DNA from: Thermoplasmata archaeon
Lineage (GTDB): Archaea; Thermoplasmatota; Thermoplasmata; Lutacidiplasmatales; UBA184
NCBI GenBank assembly: GCA_030040035.1
Contig: JASHUJ010000194.1
Location: forward strand, 1-6,312
Length of the DNA: 6,312 bases
Direction of reading: 5' to 3'
Part shown: one piece after another, positions 1 through 5,453 of the stretch
Position numbering within the stretch: the stretch's first letter is position 1
Layout of the letters: every line of letters starts with the position of its first letter
Position numbers and translations under genes: made by a program
The notes under the pieces: generated by a model
Told to the model about the DNA's origin: nothing
Database searches by the model: none
What the model saw: only the letters and a program-made list of their open reading frames with translations

Positions 1-1542
1 GGGATCGCCGGCCTCTATGTGGCGCTGCGCTCGCACGAGCTCGGCTTGCGCCCCACGGTGATCACGAAGGCCCGGCTCGAGGAGTCGAACACCCTGTATG
101 CGCAGGGCGGCATCGCGGCCGCGATCGGACCGGACGACTCCCCGGCGCTCCACTTGAAGGATACGATCCGGGCGGGCGCGGGCTTGGTGGATCGAGAGGC
201 CGCCCACGTGCTCACCTATGAGGGTCCGGCGCGGGTCGCGGACCTGGTCCGGTACGGGGTTCCCTTCGATACGGTCGAAGGTCGGATCGCGCTCGGCCAA
301 GAGGGTGCCCATTCCCGTCGCCGGATCCTCCACGCGGGCGGCGACGCGACGGGGCTTTCGATCGAGGAGGCGCTGAGACGCCGCGTGCTCGCCTTGGGCA
401 TCGAAGTACGGGAGCGAACCCTGCTCCGGGCACTGCGGCCGGGCGGCAAGGACGGCCCGATCGCGGTCCTCTCGGACGCGGAGGGTCGCCATCCGGACAT
501 CCTGACGTCGCAGCCCGTGGTCCTCGCGACCGGCGGCGCGGGGAGTCTCTACCGCCAAAGCTCGAACCCCTCGATCGCGACGGGCGAGGGCGTGGCGATC
601 GCCTTCCGCGCGGGCGCGCTGCTCACCGACATGGAGTTCATCCAGTTCCACCCGACGGTCTTCTGGCGCGAGGGCGCGCCCCGCTTCTTGATCACCGAGG
701 CGTTGCGCGGCGAGGGCGCGGTCCTTCGCAACCACGCCGGCGAACGGTTCATGCTAAAACTCCACCCCGACGCGGAGCTCGCGCCCCGGGATGTCGTCGC
801 GCGGGCGATCGACCGGGAGATCCAGCGGAGCGGCCACCCGACGGTCTACCTCGACGCGACCGCCATCCCGCGCGATCGTCTCTTCACGAGGTTCCCTTCG
901 ATCTGCCGGTTCCTCGCCACGTACGGGCTCGACCCGTCGCGCGACCTGATCCCGGTGACGCCGGCGGCGCACTTCATGATCGGAGGGGTCACCACCGATC
1001 TCGAGGGCCGCACGAGCGTTCGGGGACTGTACGCGTGCGGCGAGGTCGCCTCGACCGGCGTGCACGGGGCGAACCGGCTCGCGAGCAATTCGCTCCTCGA
1101 GGGTCTCGTCTTCGGCGAGCGGGTCGCACGCCAGCTGGCCCATCCCGCGCCGGGGGGACCGCGACACACCGGACCGCTGGCCGAGATCGCCTGGGGGACG
1201 GGCGAGGGCCGGGTCGGCGAACCGAGCGTCTTCGAGGAGGTTCGCGACATCCTCTGGGACGACGTGGGGATCGTCCGCTCGTCGACCGGCCTCTCCTCGG
1301 CCCTCTCCTCCCTCCAGCGGCTCGCCCGTGCCTCCGAGCCGAGCCGGCCGGACGACCTTGCCGATCCGGTCGCGAACGCGATCCTGACGGCGACCCTGAT
1401 CGCGCGGGGGGCGCTCACGCGGACGGAAAGCCGCGGGGCCCACTACCGCGTGGATCACCCGCGCCCCCGGGCGTCGTGGGTCCGCCACATCGGGCTCCGG
1501 CGGGCCGGCGATCCCGTCCGGCGCCGATCGGCTTCTCGCTGA
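1..1542 (+). CDS. nadB: L-aspartate oxidase, 5'-truncated by window edge
   Basis: This FAD flavoenzyme oxidises L-aspartate to iminoaspartate, the first step of de novo NAD synthesis before quinolinate synthase (NadA). The open frame runs in from base 1 with GIAGLYVAL, the tail of the N-terminal GxGxxG dinucleotide-binding loop, so only about ten residues are missing; the GTG at 19 is internal, not the start. Visible NadB landmarks include HSRRRILHAGGDATG (about residues 104-118 of the visible 513), LATGGAGSLY (175-184), EFIQFHPT (212-219), GEGAVLRN (237-244), APRDVVARAID (261-271, active-site Arg), HFMIGGV (324-330, active-site His) and GVHGANRLASNSLLEG (353-368, active-site Arg at bases 1075-1077). 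The C-terminal helical domain ends with RGAHYRVDHP. The HGANR and RGAHY motifs favour NadB over succinate dehydrogenase or fumarate reductase flavoproteins. Promoter and upstream partners are outside the window; nadA and nadC are not in view. Confidence 0.95.
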   Translation, partial: GIAGLYVALRSHELGLRPTVITKARLEESNTLYAQGGIAAAIGPDDSPALHLKDTIRAGAGLVDREAAHVLTYEGPARVADLVRYGVPFDTVEGRIALGQEGAHSRRRILHAGGDATGLSIEEALRRRVLALGIEVRERTLLRALRPGGKDGPIAVLSDAEGRHPDILTSQPVVLATGGAGSLYRQSSNPSIATGEGVAIAFRAGALLTDMEFIQFHPTVFWREGAPRFLITEALRGEGAVLRNHAGERFMLKLHPDAELAPRDVVARAIDREIQRSGHPTVYLDATAIPRDRLFTRFPSICRFLATYGLDPSRDLIPVTPAAHFMIGGVTTDLEGRTSVRGLYACGEVASTGVHGANRLASNSLLEGLVFGERVARQLAHPAPGGPRHTGPLAEIAWGTGEGRVGEPSVFEEVRDILWDDVGIVRSSTGLSSALSSLQRLARASEPSRPDDLADPVANAILTATLIARGALTRTESRGAHYRVDHPRPRASWVRHIGLRRAGDPVRRRSASR

Positions 1543-1626
1543 ACTCCCGGGCGCTTCGCGGTTCCCCGAGGTCGCCCGGCCGCGGGCGTGCGCGCATCTT
1601 CCCCGCTCCCTCCCTCGACCGTTCGC

Positions 1627-1652
1627 CGGTTTCCCGAGCCGGCGGTTTCCCG
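1627..1652 (+). repeat. tandem direct repeat CGGTTTCCCG, two copies at 16-base period
   Basis: Identical 10-mers CGGTTTCCCG occupy 1627-1636 and 1643-1652, starting 16 bases apart and ending 25 bases before the TATA box of the acyl-CoA dehydrogenase gene. The first copy also lies in the loop of a short GCCGG/CCGGC inverted repeat (1625-1629 and 1639-1643). Position just upstream of box A suits a regulator-binding or box-B-type activator site, but no known operator is recognised and GC-rich DNA makes such repeats fairly easy to find. Confidence 0.35.
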
Positions 1653-1677
1653 GCACGGACCGATCGCACCCGATAGC

Positions 1678-1684
1678 TGATATG
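1678..1684 (+). promoter_or_regulatory. TATA box (box A) of the acyl-CoA dehydrogenase gene
   Basis: The AT-rich core TGATATG sits in otherwise very GC-rich intergenic DNA. Its centre lies 27 bases before the ATG at 1708, which places archaeal transcription initiation at or within a base or two of that ATG. The same spacing recurs at two other genes in this window. Inferred from sequence and spacing only. Confidence 0.55.
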
Positions 1685-1707
1685 GGCCCCCCGTCGTGCC
1701 CGCCGTC

Positions 1708-2862
1708 ATGGAGTTCGCTCCGACCGATGAGGAGCTCCACCTCCGGGACGCGGTGCGGCGGTTCGCGCGCCGGGAGATCGCCCCCGTCGCGGATCGGATG
1801 GACCGGGAAGACTACTTTCCGCGCGACGTCTTCCGTCACCTCGGTGACGAAGGCTACCTCGGCATCACGATCCCGCCGCAGTGGGGCGGACTCGGCCTTT
1901 CGTATCGTGCCCAGGCGATCGTGCTCGAGGAGATCGCGCGGGTGAGCCCCGCGCTCGCGCTCAGCGTCGGCGCCCACTCGAACCTGTTCGCGGACAACGT
2001 GGCCCGCAACGGTTCCGATCGGCAGCGAGAAGAGTTCCTGCCGCCCGCGGGGCGGGGCGAGACGATCGGCGCCCTCGCCCTGACCGAGCCCGGCGCGGGC
2101 TCGGACGCCGTCTCGCTGCGGACCCGCGCGGTCCGCAACGGCGAGGCGTACGTGCTCGACGGGGCCAAGCAGTTCATCACGAACGGGCCGGTCGCCGACA
2201 CGCTCGTCCTGTACGCCAAGACCGCACCCGATCTCGGCTCGCGCGGGATCAGTGCCTTCCTGGTCCGCCGGGGGTTGCCCGGATTTTCGGTCGCGAAGAG
2301 CCTCGACAAGATGGGAATGCGCGGTTCCCCGACCGGCGAGCTGGCGTTCCAGGGCGCGCGCGTGCCGCTCGCGGACCGGCTGGGCGAGGAGAACGACGGC
2401 GTGCGCATCATGATGAGCGGGCTCAACATCGAGCGGGCGGTACTGGCGGCGATCCCCGTCGGGATCCTGGCCGAGTGCCTGGACCGATCGGTCGCCTACG
2501 CCCGGGAGCGCGAGCAGTTCGGCCAGAAGATCGGGCGCTTCGAGCTCATCCAGGAGAAGCTCGCGAACCTCTACACGGACCTCGAAGCATCGCGCCTGCT
2601 CCTCTACCGGGCGCTCGAGGCGGTCGCGTCCGACGATCGGAGTCGCCGTGCGTCCGCGGCGGCCCTCACGTTCGCGTCCGAGGCGTCGACCCGCGGGGCG
2701 CTCGAGGCGATCCAGATCCACGGTGGCTATGGCTACATGCGCGACCTGCCGCTCGAACGGCTCGCGCGGGATGCGAAGCTCCTCGAGATCGGCGCCGGTA
2801 CGTCGGAGATCCGACGCCTGATCATCGCGGAGGAACTCCTCGGCCCGGGGTTCGGTTCCTGA
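1708..2862 (+). CDS. acyl-CoA dehydrogenase, isovaleryl-CoA dehydrogenase type
   Basis: This 384-residue FAD enzyme of the acyl-CoA dehydrogenase family would introduce an alpha-beta double bond into an acyl-CoA and pass electrons to ETF; family length is about 380-400. N-terminal helices span roughly 1-120, then the family motif ALTEPGAGSD (123-132) and KQFITNG (154-160) in the beta domain. The C-terminal helical domain has REQFGQKIGRFELIQEKLA (268-286) and QIHGGYGYMRDLPLERLARD (336-355). The usual EGT catalytic glutamate position reads IGAGTSE, with alanine at 363. As in isovaleryl-CoA dehydrogenase, a glutamate is found instead in helix G: SGLNIERAVLA, Glu242. The C-terminal EIGAGTSEIRRLI also resembles isovaleryl-CoA dehydrogenase, so leucine catabolism is the likeliest role, though other branched or long-chain substrates are possible. 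I prefer ATG 1708 over the in-frame GTG 1696 because the TATA box is 27 bases upstream of 1708 and family members begin like MEFAPTDEE. Apparently monocistronic. Confidence 0.93.
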   Translation: MEFAPTDEELHLRDAVRRFARREIAPVADRMDREDYFPRDVFRHLGDEGYLGITIPPQWGGLGLSYRAQAIVLEEIARVSPALALSVGAHSNLFADNVARNGSDRQREEFLPPAGRGETIGALALTEPGAGSDAVSLRTRAVRNGEAYVLDGAKQFITNGPVADTLVLYAKTAPDLGSRGISAFLVRRGLPGFSVAKSLDKMGMRGSPTGELAFQGARVPLADRLGEENDGVRIMMSGLNIERAVLAAIPVGILAECLDRSVAYAREREQFGQKIGRFELIQEKLANLYTDLEASRLLLYRALEAVASDDRSRRASAAALTFASEASTRGALEAIQIHGGYGYMRDLPLERLARDAKLLEIGAGTSEIRRLIIAEELLGPGFGS

Positions 2863-2967
2863 TCGGATGGATCGGTCGGGGGCCCCGATCGAAGGTCGGA
2901 CGACGTAAAACCGGAGCGCGGACGGGTCGATCGGCGAGGAGCTCGAGTCGGGCCTCCTCGGCCAACC

Positions 2968-2973
2968 TATATA
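2968..2973 (+). promoter_or_regulatory. TATA box (box A) of the coiled-coil/CoA-ligase operon
   Basis: TATATA, within CCTATATAC, is the clearest AT island on the plus strand. Its centre lies about 28 bases before the ATG at 2999, predicting a leaderless or nearly leaderless transcript covering the next two genes. Confidence 0.75.
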
Positions 2974-2998
2974 CTGCTGCTTCACCCATCGCTCCTCG

Positions 2999-3739
2999 AT
3001 GGCGGGTCGCCCGGCGCCGGCCACCAGCAGTCCCACCCCGTCGCTCCGCCTCGAGGTCCTGAAGGAACTCCAGGCGCTCATCGACGACCGGGAGGTCCGG
3101 GACCGGCTCGACAAGAGCCCGATCGGGGAGACCAAGGGCCGGGAGCATTGGGTCCTGCACCTCCTGCTCCGCGCGCAGGAGTCGAGCCAGAGCCACTTCG
3201 ACGCGCTGATCAACTCGGCGTACACGAACCTCCAGGCGCGCCTCCAATTGATCGACGACCGCGTCCAGCGGCTCGAGGCGCTCAACCGGGGCCTCGTGGA
3301 GGACGTCAAGCACAGCCTGGGGACCCTCGAGTCGACCGTCGCCGATCGGGTGGCGCGCGAGGTGACGAGCGGGATCGACACCGCCGGCGAACGCCTCGTC
3401 GCGCGGCTCGGCGAGAACCTGGACGCGAAGTGGAAGCCGGTCGGCGATTCGATCGAGGCGTTCGCGCAGTCGTCCCACCAACTGACGAAGGACCTCGCCG
3501 ACACCTACCGGGTCTCCACCCAGAGCCGCCTCCTGCTGAACGAGAACGCGCGCCGGATCATCGACCTCGGGCGCGACATGGTCGCGCTGGAGGAGAGCCT
3601 CAAGCTCGCGCTCACGAAGGTGCTCGAGGAGGGGCTCCAACCGCTCGAGGAGCGGATCGCGGCGCTCGAGAGCCGACTCGCCGAGACCGAGGAGACGCCC
3701 ACGTCGGATCCGCCGGAGCTGCCGCCCCCGAGCGGCTGA
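2999..3739 (+). CDS. uncharacterised helical/coiled-coil protein
   Basis: I do not recognise a family for this 246-residue protein. The N-terminus (1-15) is Pro/Ala/Ser/Thr-rich and probably disordered. Residues about 16-60 look helical with a charged patch, LIDDREVRDRLDKSP. Residues about 60-235 are an almost continuous amphipathic helix or coiled coil with heptad-like runs such as LQARLQLIDDRVQRLEALNR and LEEGLQPLEERIAALESRLA; the tail from about 230 is acidic then proline-rich. No cysteine, signal peptide or membrane segment is visible, so it should be a soluble, probably oligomeric cytosolic protein. ATG 2999 is supported by the TATA box 28 bases upstream. The downstream phosphopantoate--beta-alanine ligase starts 13 bases after its stop, so the two are probably co-transcribed. 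A scaffold or structural (SMC-like or chemoreceptor-like stalk) role is possible, but nothing in the sequence fixes one. Confidence 0.8.
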   Translation: MAGRPAPATSSPTPSLRLEVLKELQALIDDREVRDRLDKSPIGETKGREHWVLHLLLRAQESSQSHFDALINSAYTNLQARLQLIDDRVQRLEALNRGLVEDVKHSLGTLESTVADRVAREVTSGIDTAGERLVARLGENLDAKWKPVGDSIEAFAQSSHQLTKDLADTYRVSTQSRLLLNENARRIIDLGRDMVALEESLKLALTKVLEEGLQPLEERIAALESRLAETEETPTSDPPELPPPSG

Positions 3740-3752
3740 ACCGCCGCCGGCG

Positions 3753-4523
3753 ATGCGCCTGTCTCCGCGCCATCCGCGCTATCGGAGCCTGGTCGTCCGC
3801 GCGCGGCTCGCCGCGGCGCTCCGTCGGGGCCTGGTCGTCCCGGAGGGCCTGCTGGCGCACGGCCGGGGCGAAGCCTTCGACTACTTTCTCGGCGAGCGGA
3901 CGACGCCGAGCGCCCGCCGAGCGGAGCGCGTGGCCGCGCGCTGGCTCTGGGCGGCGGAGCGGCCGGTGCTCAGCGTGAACGGCAACGTGGCGGCCGTGGC
4001 CGCCGACGAGGTCGCCCGGCTCGCCCGCACCCTGCCGAGCCTCGGGGTCGAGGTGAACCTCTTCCACCGGACGCCGCGGCGGGCCCGGCAGGTCGCCGCC
4101 GCGCTCCGCGCCGCCGGCGTGCGCGCGGTCCTCGGTGTGCATCCGGACGCGCGCATCCCCGGATTGCCCTCGGATCGGGCGTGGGTGGATCGCCGCGGGA
4201 TCTATCGGGCGGACGTCTGCCTGGTACCGCTCGAGGACGGGGACCGCACGAGCGCCCTGCGGGCCCGGGGCCAGCGGGTGATCTCGATCGATCTCAACCC
4301 GCTCTCACGGACCAGCGCGACCGCCGACCTCCCGATCGTGGACGAGGTGGCCCGGGCGCTCGCGCACATCGCCGACGACCTCGCCCCGTTGGTCCGACGA
4401 GGCCGTGCGCTGCCCGCGCCGCCGTTCCGGGCGGACCGGGCGCTCGCGGAGGCTGTCCGCGCGATGGACCGCCACCTGACGCGGGCCGCCCGGAGCGGCA
4501 GCCTCACGCGACGTACTCGGTGA
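3753..4523 (+). CDS. 4-phosphopantoate--beta-alanine ligase (archaeal phosphopantothenate synthetase)
   Basis: This enzyme joins 4-phosphopantoate and beta-alanine with ATP to give 4'-phosphopantothenate. It replaces bacterial pantothenate synthetase and works after pantoate kinase in the archaeal CoA pathway. The 256-residue protein has the family length and motifs in order: SPRHPRYRSL (4-13), AHGRGEAFDYFLGE (35-48), PVLSVNGNVAA (71-81), VEVNLFHRT (99-107), VLGVHPDARIPGL (126-138), VPLEDGDRTSAL (158-169) and IDLNPLSRTSAT (179-190). The last 40 or so residues are less conserved and end in a basic tail, SLTRRTR. The start follows the preceding stop by 13 bases, and MRLSPRHPRY matches the family N-terminus. 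No Shine-Dalgarno motif is visible, so translation may depend on reinitiation after the upstream gene. The last 20 bases overlap the 3' end of the convergent GAF gene. Pantoate kinase is not in the window. This is the strongest marker that the organism is an archaeon. Confidence 0.95.
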   Translation: MRLSPRHPRYRSLVVRARLAAALRRGLVVPEGLLAHGRGEAFDYFLGERTTPSARRAERVAARWLWAAERPVLSVNGNVAAVAADEVARLARTLPSLGVEVNLFHRTPRRARQVAAALRAAGVRAVLGVHPDARIPGLPSDRAWVDRRGIYRADVCLVPLEDGDRTSALRARGQRVISIDLNPLSRTSATADLPIVDEVARALAHIADDLAPLVRRGRALPAPPFRADRALAEAVRAMDRHLTRAARSGSLTRRTR

Positions 4524-4968
4524 GCCGTTCCGCGACCCGCTCGAGGAACGCCTGGTCGGAGCCGTCGAACGCCGCGACCTCGTTGCCGTCGATATCGATC
4601 TCGCCGAGCACGGCTTCGGGCGTGCGGATCGGCACGACGATCTCGGCGCGCGTCTCGAGGAAGCAGGCCAGGTATTCGGGGGCCGCCCGCACGTCGTCCA
4701 CGAGCACGGTCCGACCTTCCCGAGCAGCGCGGCCGCAGACGCCGCTTCCGATCGGGATGCTCGTGTGCTCCGTGGCCGCGGGGCCGTCCCACGCCGCGAG
4801 ATCGAGCCGATCCCCGTGGAGCACGTAGACGCCGACCCATCGGTACCTCGGAAAGGTCGACCGGAGCCAGCGGCACGTCGCGCCGAGCGCGTCGGGGCGG
4901 GCGGCCCGTCGAAGGATCCCGCCGAGCTCCGAGAGCCGCTGGCTCGCTTCCGCCGACGCAAGGTTCAT
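4504..4968 (-). CDS. GAF-domain protein, free methionine-(R)-sulfoxide reductase family
   Basis: This 154-residue single GAF-domain protein resembles fRMsr (YebR/MsrC type), which reduces free L-methionine-(R)-sulfoxide with thioredoxin-like electron donors. Landmarks are WVGVYVL (44-50), IPIGSGVCGRAA (71-82), VVDDV-like LVDDVRAAPEY (89-99), LAC (100-102), AEIVVPI (108-114) and LGEIDID followed by F..D..FL (121-142). Two of the three family cysteines are present, Cys78 and the presumed catalytic Cys102, 24 residues apart as in the bacterial enzyme. The position of the first cysteine, ten residues before Cys78, is His68. A further Cys32 lies near the N-terminus. GGGAG, a Shine-Dalgarno-like motif, ends 7 bases before the ATG, while no TATA box is visible at the leaderless distance. 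The tRNA-Ser gene ends 43 bases upstream, so a shared transcript is plausible. The 3' end overlaps the convergent ligase gene by 20 bases. If the cysteine set is insufficient, it could instead be a ligand-sensing GAF protein. Confidence 0.9.
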   Translation of the reverse strand: MNLASAEASQRLSELGGILRRAARPDALGATCRWLRSTFPRYRWVGVYVLHGDRLDLAAWDGPAATEHTSIPIGSGVCGRAAREGRTVLVDDVRAAPEYLACFLETRAEIVVPIRTPEAVLGEIDIDGNEVAAFDGSDQAFLERVAERLTEYVA

Positions 4969-4975
4969 CCCGTCG

Positions 4976-4980
4976 CTCCC
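4976..4980 (-). promoter_or_regulatory. Shine-Dalgarno motif of the GAF gene
   Basis: GGGAG on the minus strand, with a 7-base spacer to the ATG at 4968. It supports this start and a leadered transcript, in contrast to the leaderless genes nearby. The permease gene has an SD with exactly the same spacing. Confidence 0.6.
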
Positions 4981-5011
4981 GGCGGAACGGTCGAGCGCGT
5001 CGAAGGGGCGG

Positions 5012-5129
5012 CGCCGAGGGGGAGAATCTCCGCGGGGACGGGTCGGCCGTCCTCGGCGTTTGAACTCCCGAGGCGTATTCCGCCACGAGCTTTCCAGACT
5101 CGCGCCGTACCGGACTGAGCCACCTCGGC
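5012..5129 (-). tRNA. tRNA-Ser (anticodon GGA) with a T-loop intron
   Basis: The minus strand folds as a class II tRNA of 85 nt after removal of about 33 nt. The acceptor GCCGAGG (5123-5129) pairs perfectly with CCTCGGC (5013-5019), followed by discriminator G (5012), the expected serine identity base. Next come TG at positions 8-9 and a D arm GCT...GGC (one U-G pair) containing A14 and the GG pair. The anticodon stem is CGAGT/GCTCG (one wobble) with loop CTGGAAA, giving anticodon GGA (5093-5095), which reads UCC/UCU serine codons. A long variable arm GGCG-GAATA-CGCC is diagnostic of Ser/Leu class II tRNAs. The T stem GGGAG (5065-5069) pairs with CTCCC (5020-5024), but these halves are split by an insertion after TTCAAA. 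CCA is not encoded (CCG follows the discriminator). A TATA box lies about 34 bases upstream. No folding program was run; the pairing was done by eye. Confidence 0.9.
5026..5058 (-). other. noncanonical tRNA intron in the T loop of tRNA-Ser(GGA)
   Basis: About 33 bases separate TTCAAA (T-loop positions 54-59) from T60 and the CTCCC half of the T stem. Removing 5026-5058 restores the loop TTCAAAT and a perfect 5-bp T stem. Sliding by one base (5027-5059) gives TTCAATT, so the boundaries are uncertain by about one base. The insert folds into a hairpin, CGAGGACGG / CCGTCCCCG with one A-C mismatch and loop CCGAC. Around the junctions, TTC can pair with GAG, flanked by 3-base bulges AAA (5' side) and ATT (3' side), a relaxed bulge-helix-bulge with a 3-bp rather than 4-bp core. 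This is the substrate shape of the archaeal tRNA splicing endonuclease. Confidence 0.8.
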
Positions 5130-5159
5130 ACGCCCTGGGCCGGACGAGAGGAAGCGGCC

Positions 5160-5166
5160 GATAAAC
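5160..5166 (-). promoter_or_regulatory. TATA box of the tRNA-Ser gene
   Basis: The minus strand reads AAGTTTATCGG with core GTTTATC. Its centre lies about 34 bases before the tRNA 5' end, predicting a start near 5136-5138 and a short leader of roughly 8 bases to be removed by RNase P. It sits in the 62-base gap between the zinc-ribbon stop and the tRNA. Confidence 0.7.
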
Positions 5167-5191
5167 TTGGCGGGGAACGAGCGGCGCGCGC

Positions 5192-5431
5192 TCAGTCCGG
5201 CGGCGGGTACCACCGGCAGTTCGAGCAGCCGATCGTCCGGTCCTCGGCGGGGATCATCGCCCCGCAGTCCGGGCACGGCTTGGGTCCCACGATCGAGAGG
5301 GTGAGGCAATCGAAGCAGACCCCGCCCCGCCGATCGTCGGGGAGCAGCACGAGGCTCTTGCCGCACTCGAGGCACCGGGAGAACCGCTCGTCCGTGTTGG
5401 GGAAGTTGCGAAGGTCGGCGAAAGAAAGCAT
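5192..5431 (-). CDS. small double zinc-ribbon protein
   Basis: This 79-residue protein carries four CxxC pairs: CLEC (20-23), CFDC (39-42), CPDC (53-56) and CSNC (69-72). The spacing, CxxC-15-CxxC then CxxC-12-CxxC, predicts two four-cysteine zinc sites in tandem zinc-ribbon folds. The segment KPCPDCGAMIPAEDRTIGCS is typical of rubredoxin-like or zinc-ribbon knuckles in archaeal regulatory and RNA- or DNA-binding small proteins. No other domain fits in its length, and no specific family is recognised. I chose ATG 5431 over the in-frame GTG 5443 because a TATA-like element is centred 27 bases upstream of 5431, leaving GTG 5443 too close to be transcribed from it. It lies between the ABC permease gene and the tRNA on the same strand but has its own promoter, so a transport role is not implied. 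Likely a cytosolic nucleic-acid or protein adaptor, by inference. Confidence 0.82.
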   Translation of the reverse strand: MLSFADLRNFPNTDERFSRCLECGKSLVLLPDDRRGGVCFDCLTLSIVGPKPCPDCGAMIPAEDRTIGCSNCRWYPPPD

Positions 5432-5453
5432 CGCGCGGCCCACCCGTCGACCG

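Noticed and set aside
1..1542. Succinate dehydrogenase or fumarate reductase flavoprotein subunit
   Set aside because: The same fold, but HSRRRILHAGGDATG, GVHGANRLASNSLLEG and the short C-terminal domain with RGAHYRVDHP are NadB features, and no iron-sulfur or membrane subunit gene follows.
1708..2862. Catalytically dead acyl-CoA dehydrogenase because the EGT glutamate is missing
   Set aside because: Isovaleryl-CoA dehydrogenase normally has GAGTSE at that site and uses a helix-G glutamate, which is present here as Glu242.
2870..2890. Inverted repeat GATCGG/CCGATC just after the acyl-CoA dehydrogenase stop as a terminator
   Set aside because: A 6-bp stem with no U-tract; archaeal termination relies on U-runs rather than hairpins, and such palindromes are easy to find in this GC-rich, GATC-rich DNA.
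1881..3062. A 393-codon plus-strand open frame overlapping the acyl-CoA dehydrogenase
   Set aside because: Out-of-frame, Arg/Gly/Pro-rich translation without recognisable motifs; it runs across the TATA box of the next gene.
754..3504. A 916-codon open frame on the minus strand across nadB, the acyl-CoA dehydrogenase and the coiled-coil gene
   Set aside because: It is an antisense shadow caused by high GC and few stop codons. Its translation is low-complexity Arg/Pro/Ser with no domain, while the plus-strand genes beneath it have clear family motifs.
5012..5129. tRNA-Ser pseudogene disrupted by insertion
   Set aside because: All stems are intact once the insert is removed, the insertion point matches a known class of archaeal intron site, a bulge-helix-bulge-like fold is present, and the gene keeps a good TATA box.
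4202..5131. A 309-codon minus-strand open frame beginning at the tRNA
   Set aside because: It starts at the tRNA 5' end, runs through the tRNA and the GAF gene in another frame, and encodes Arg-rich junk.
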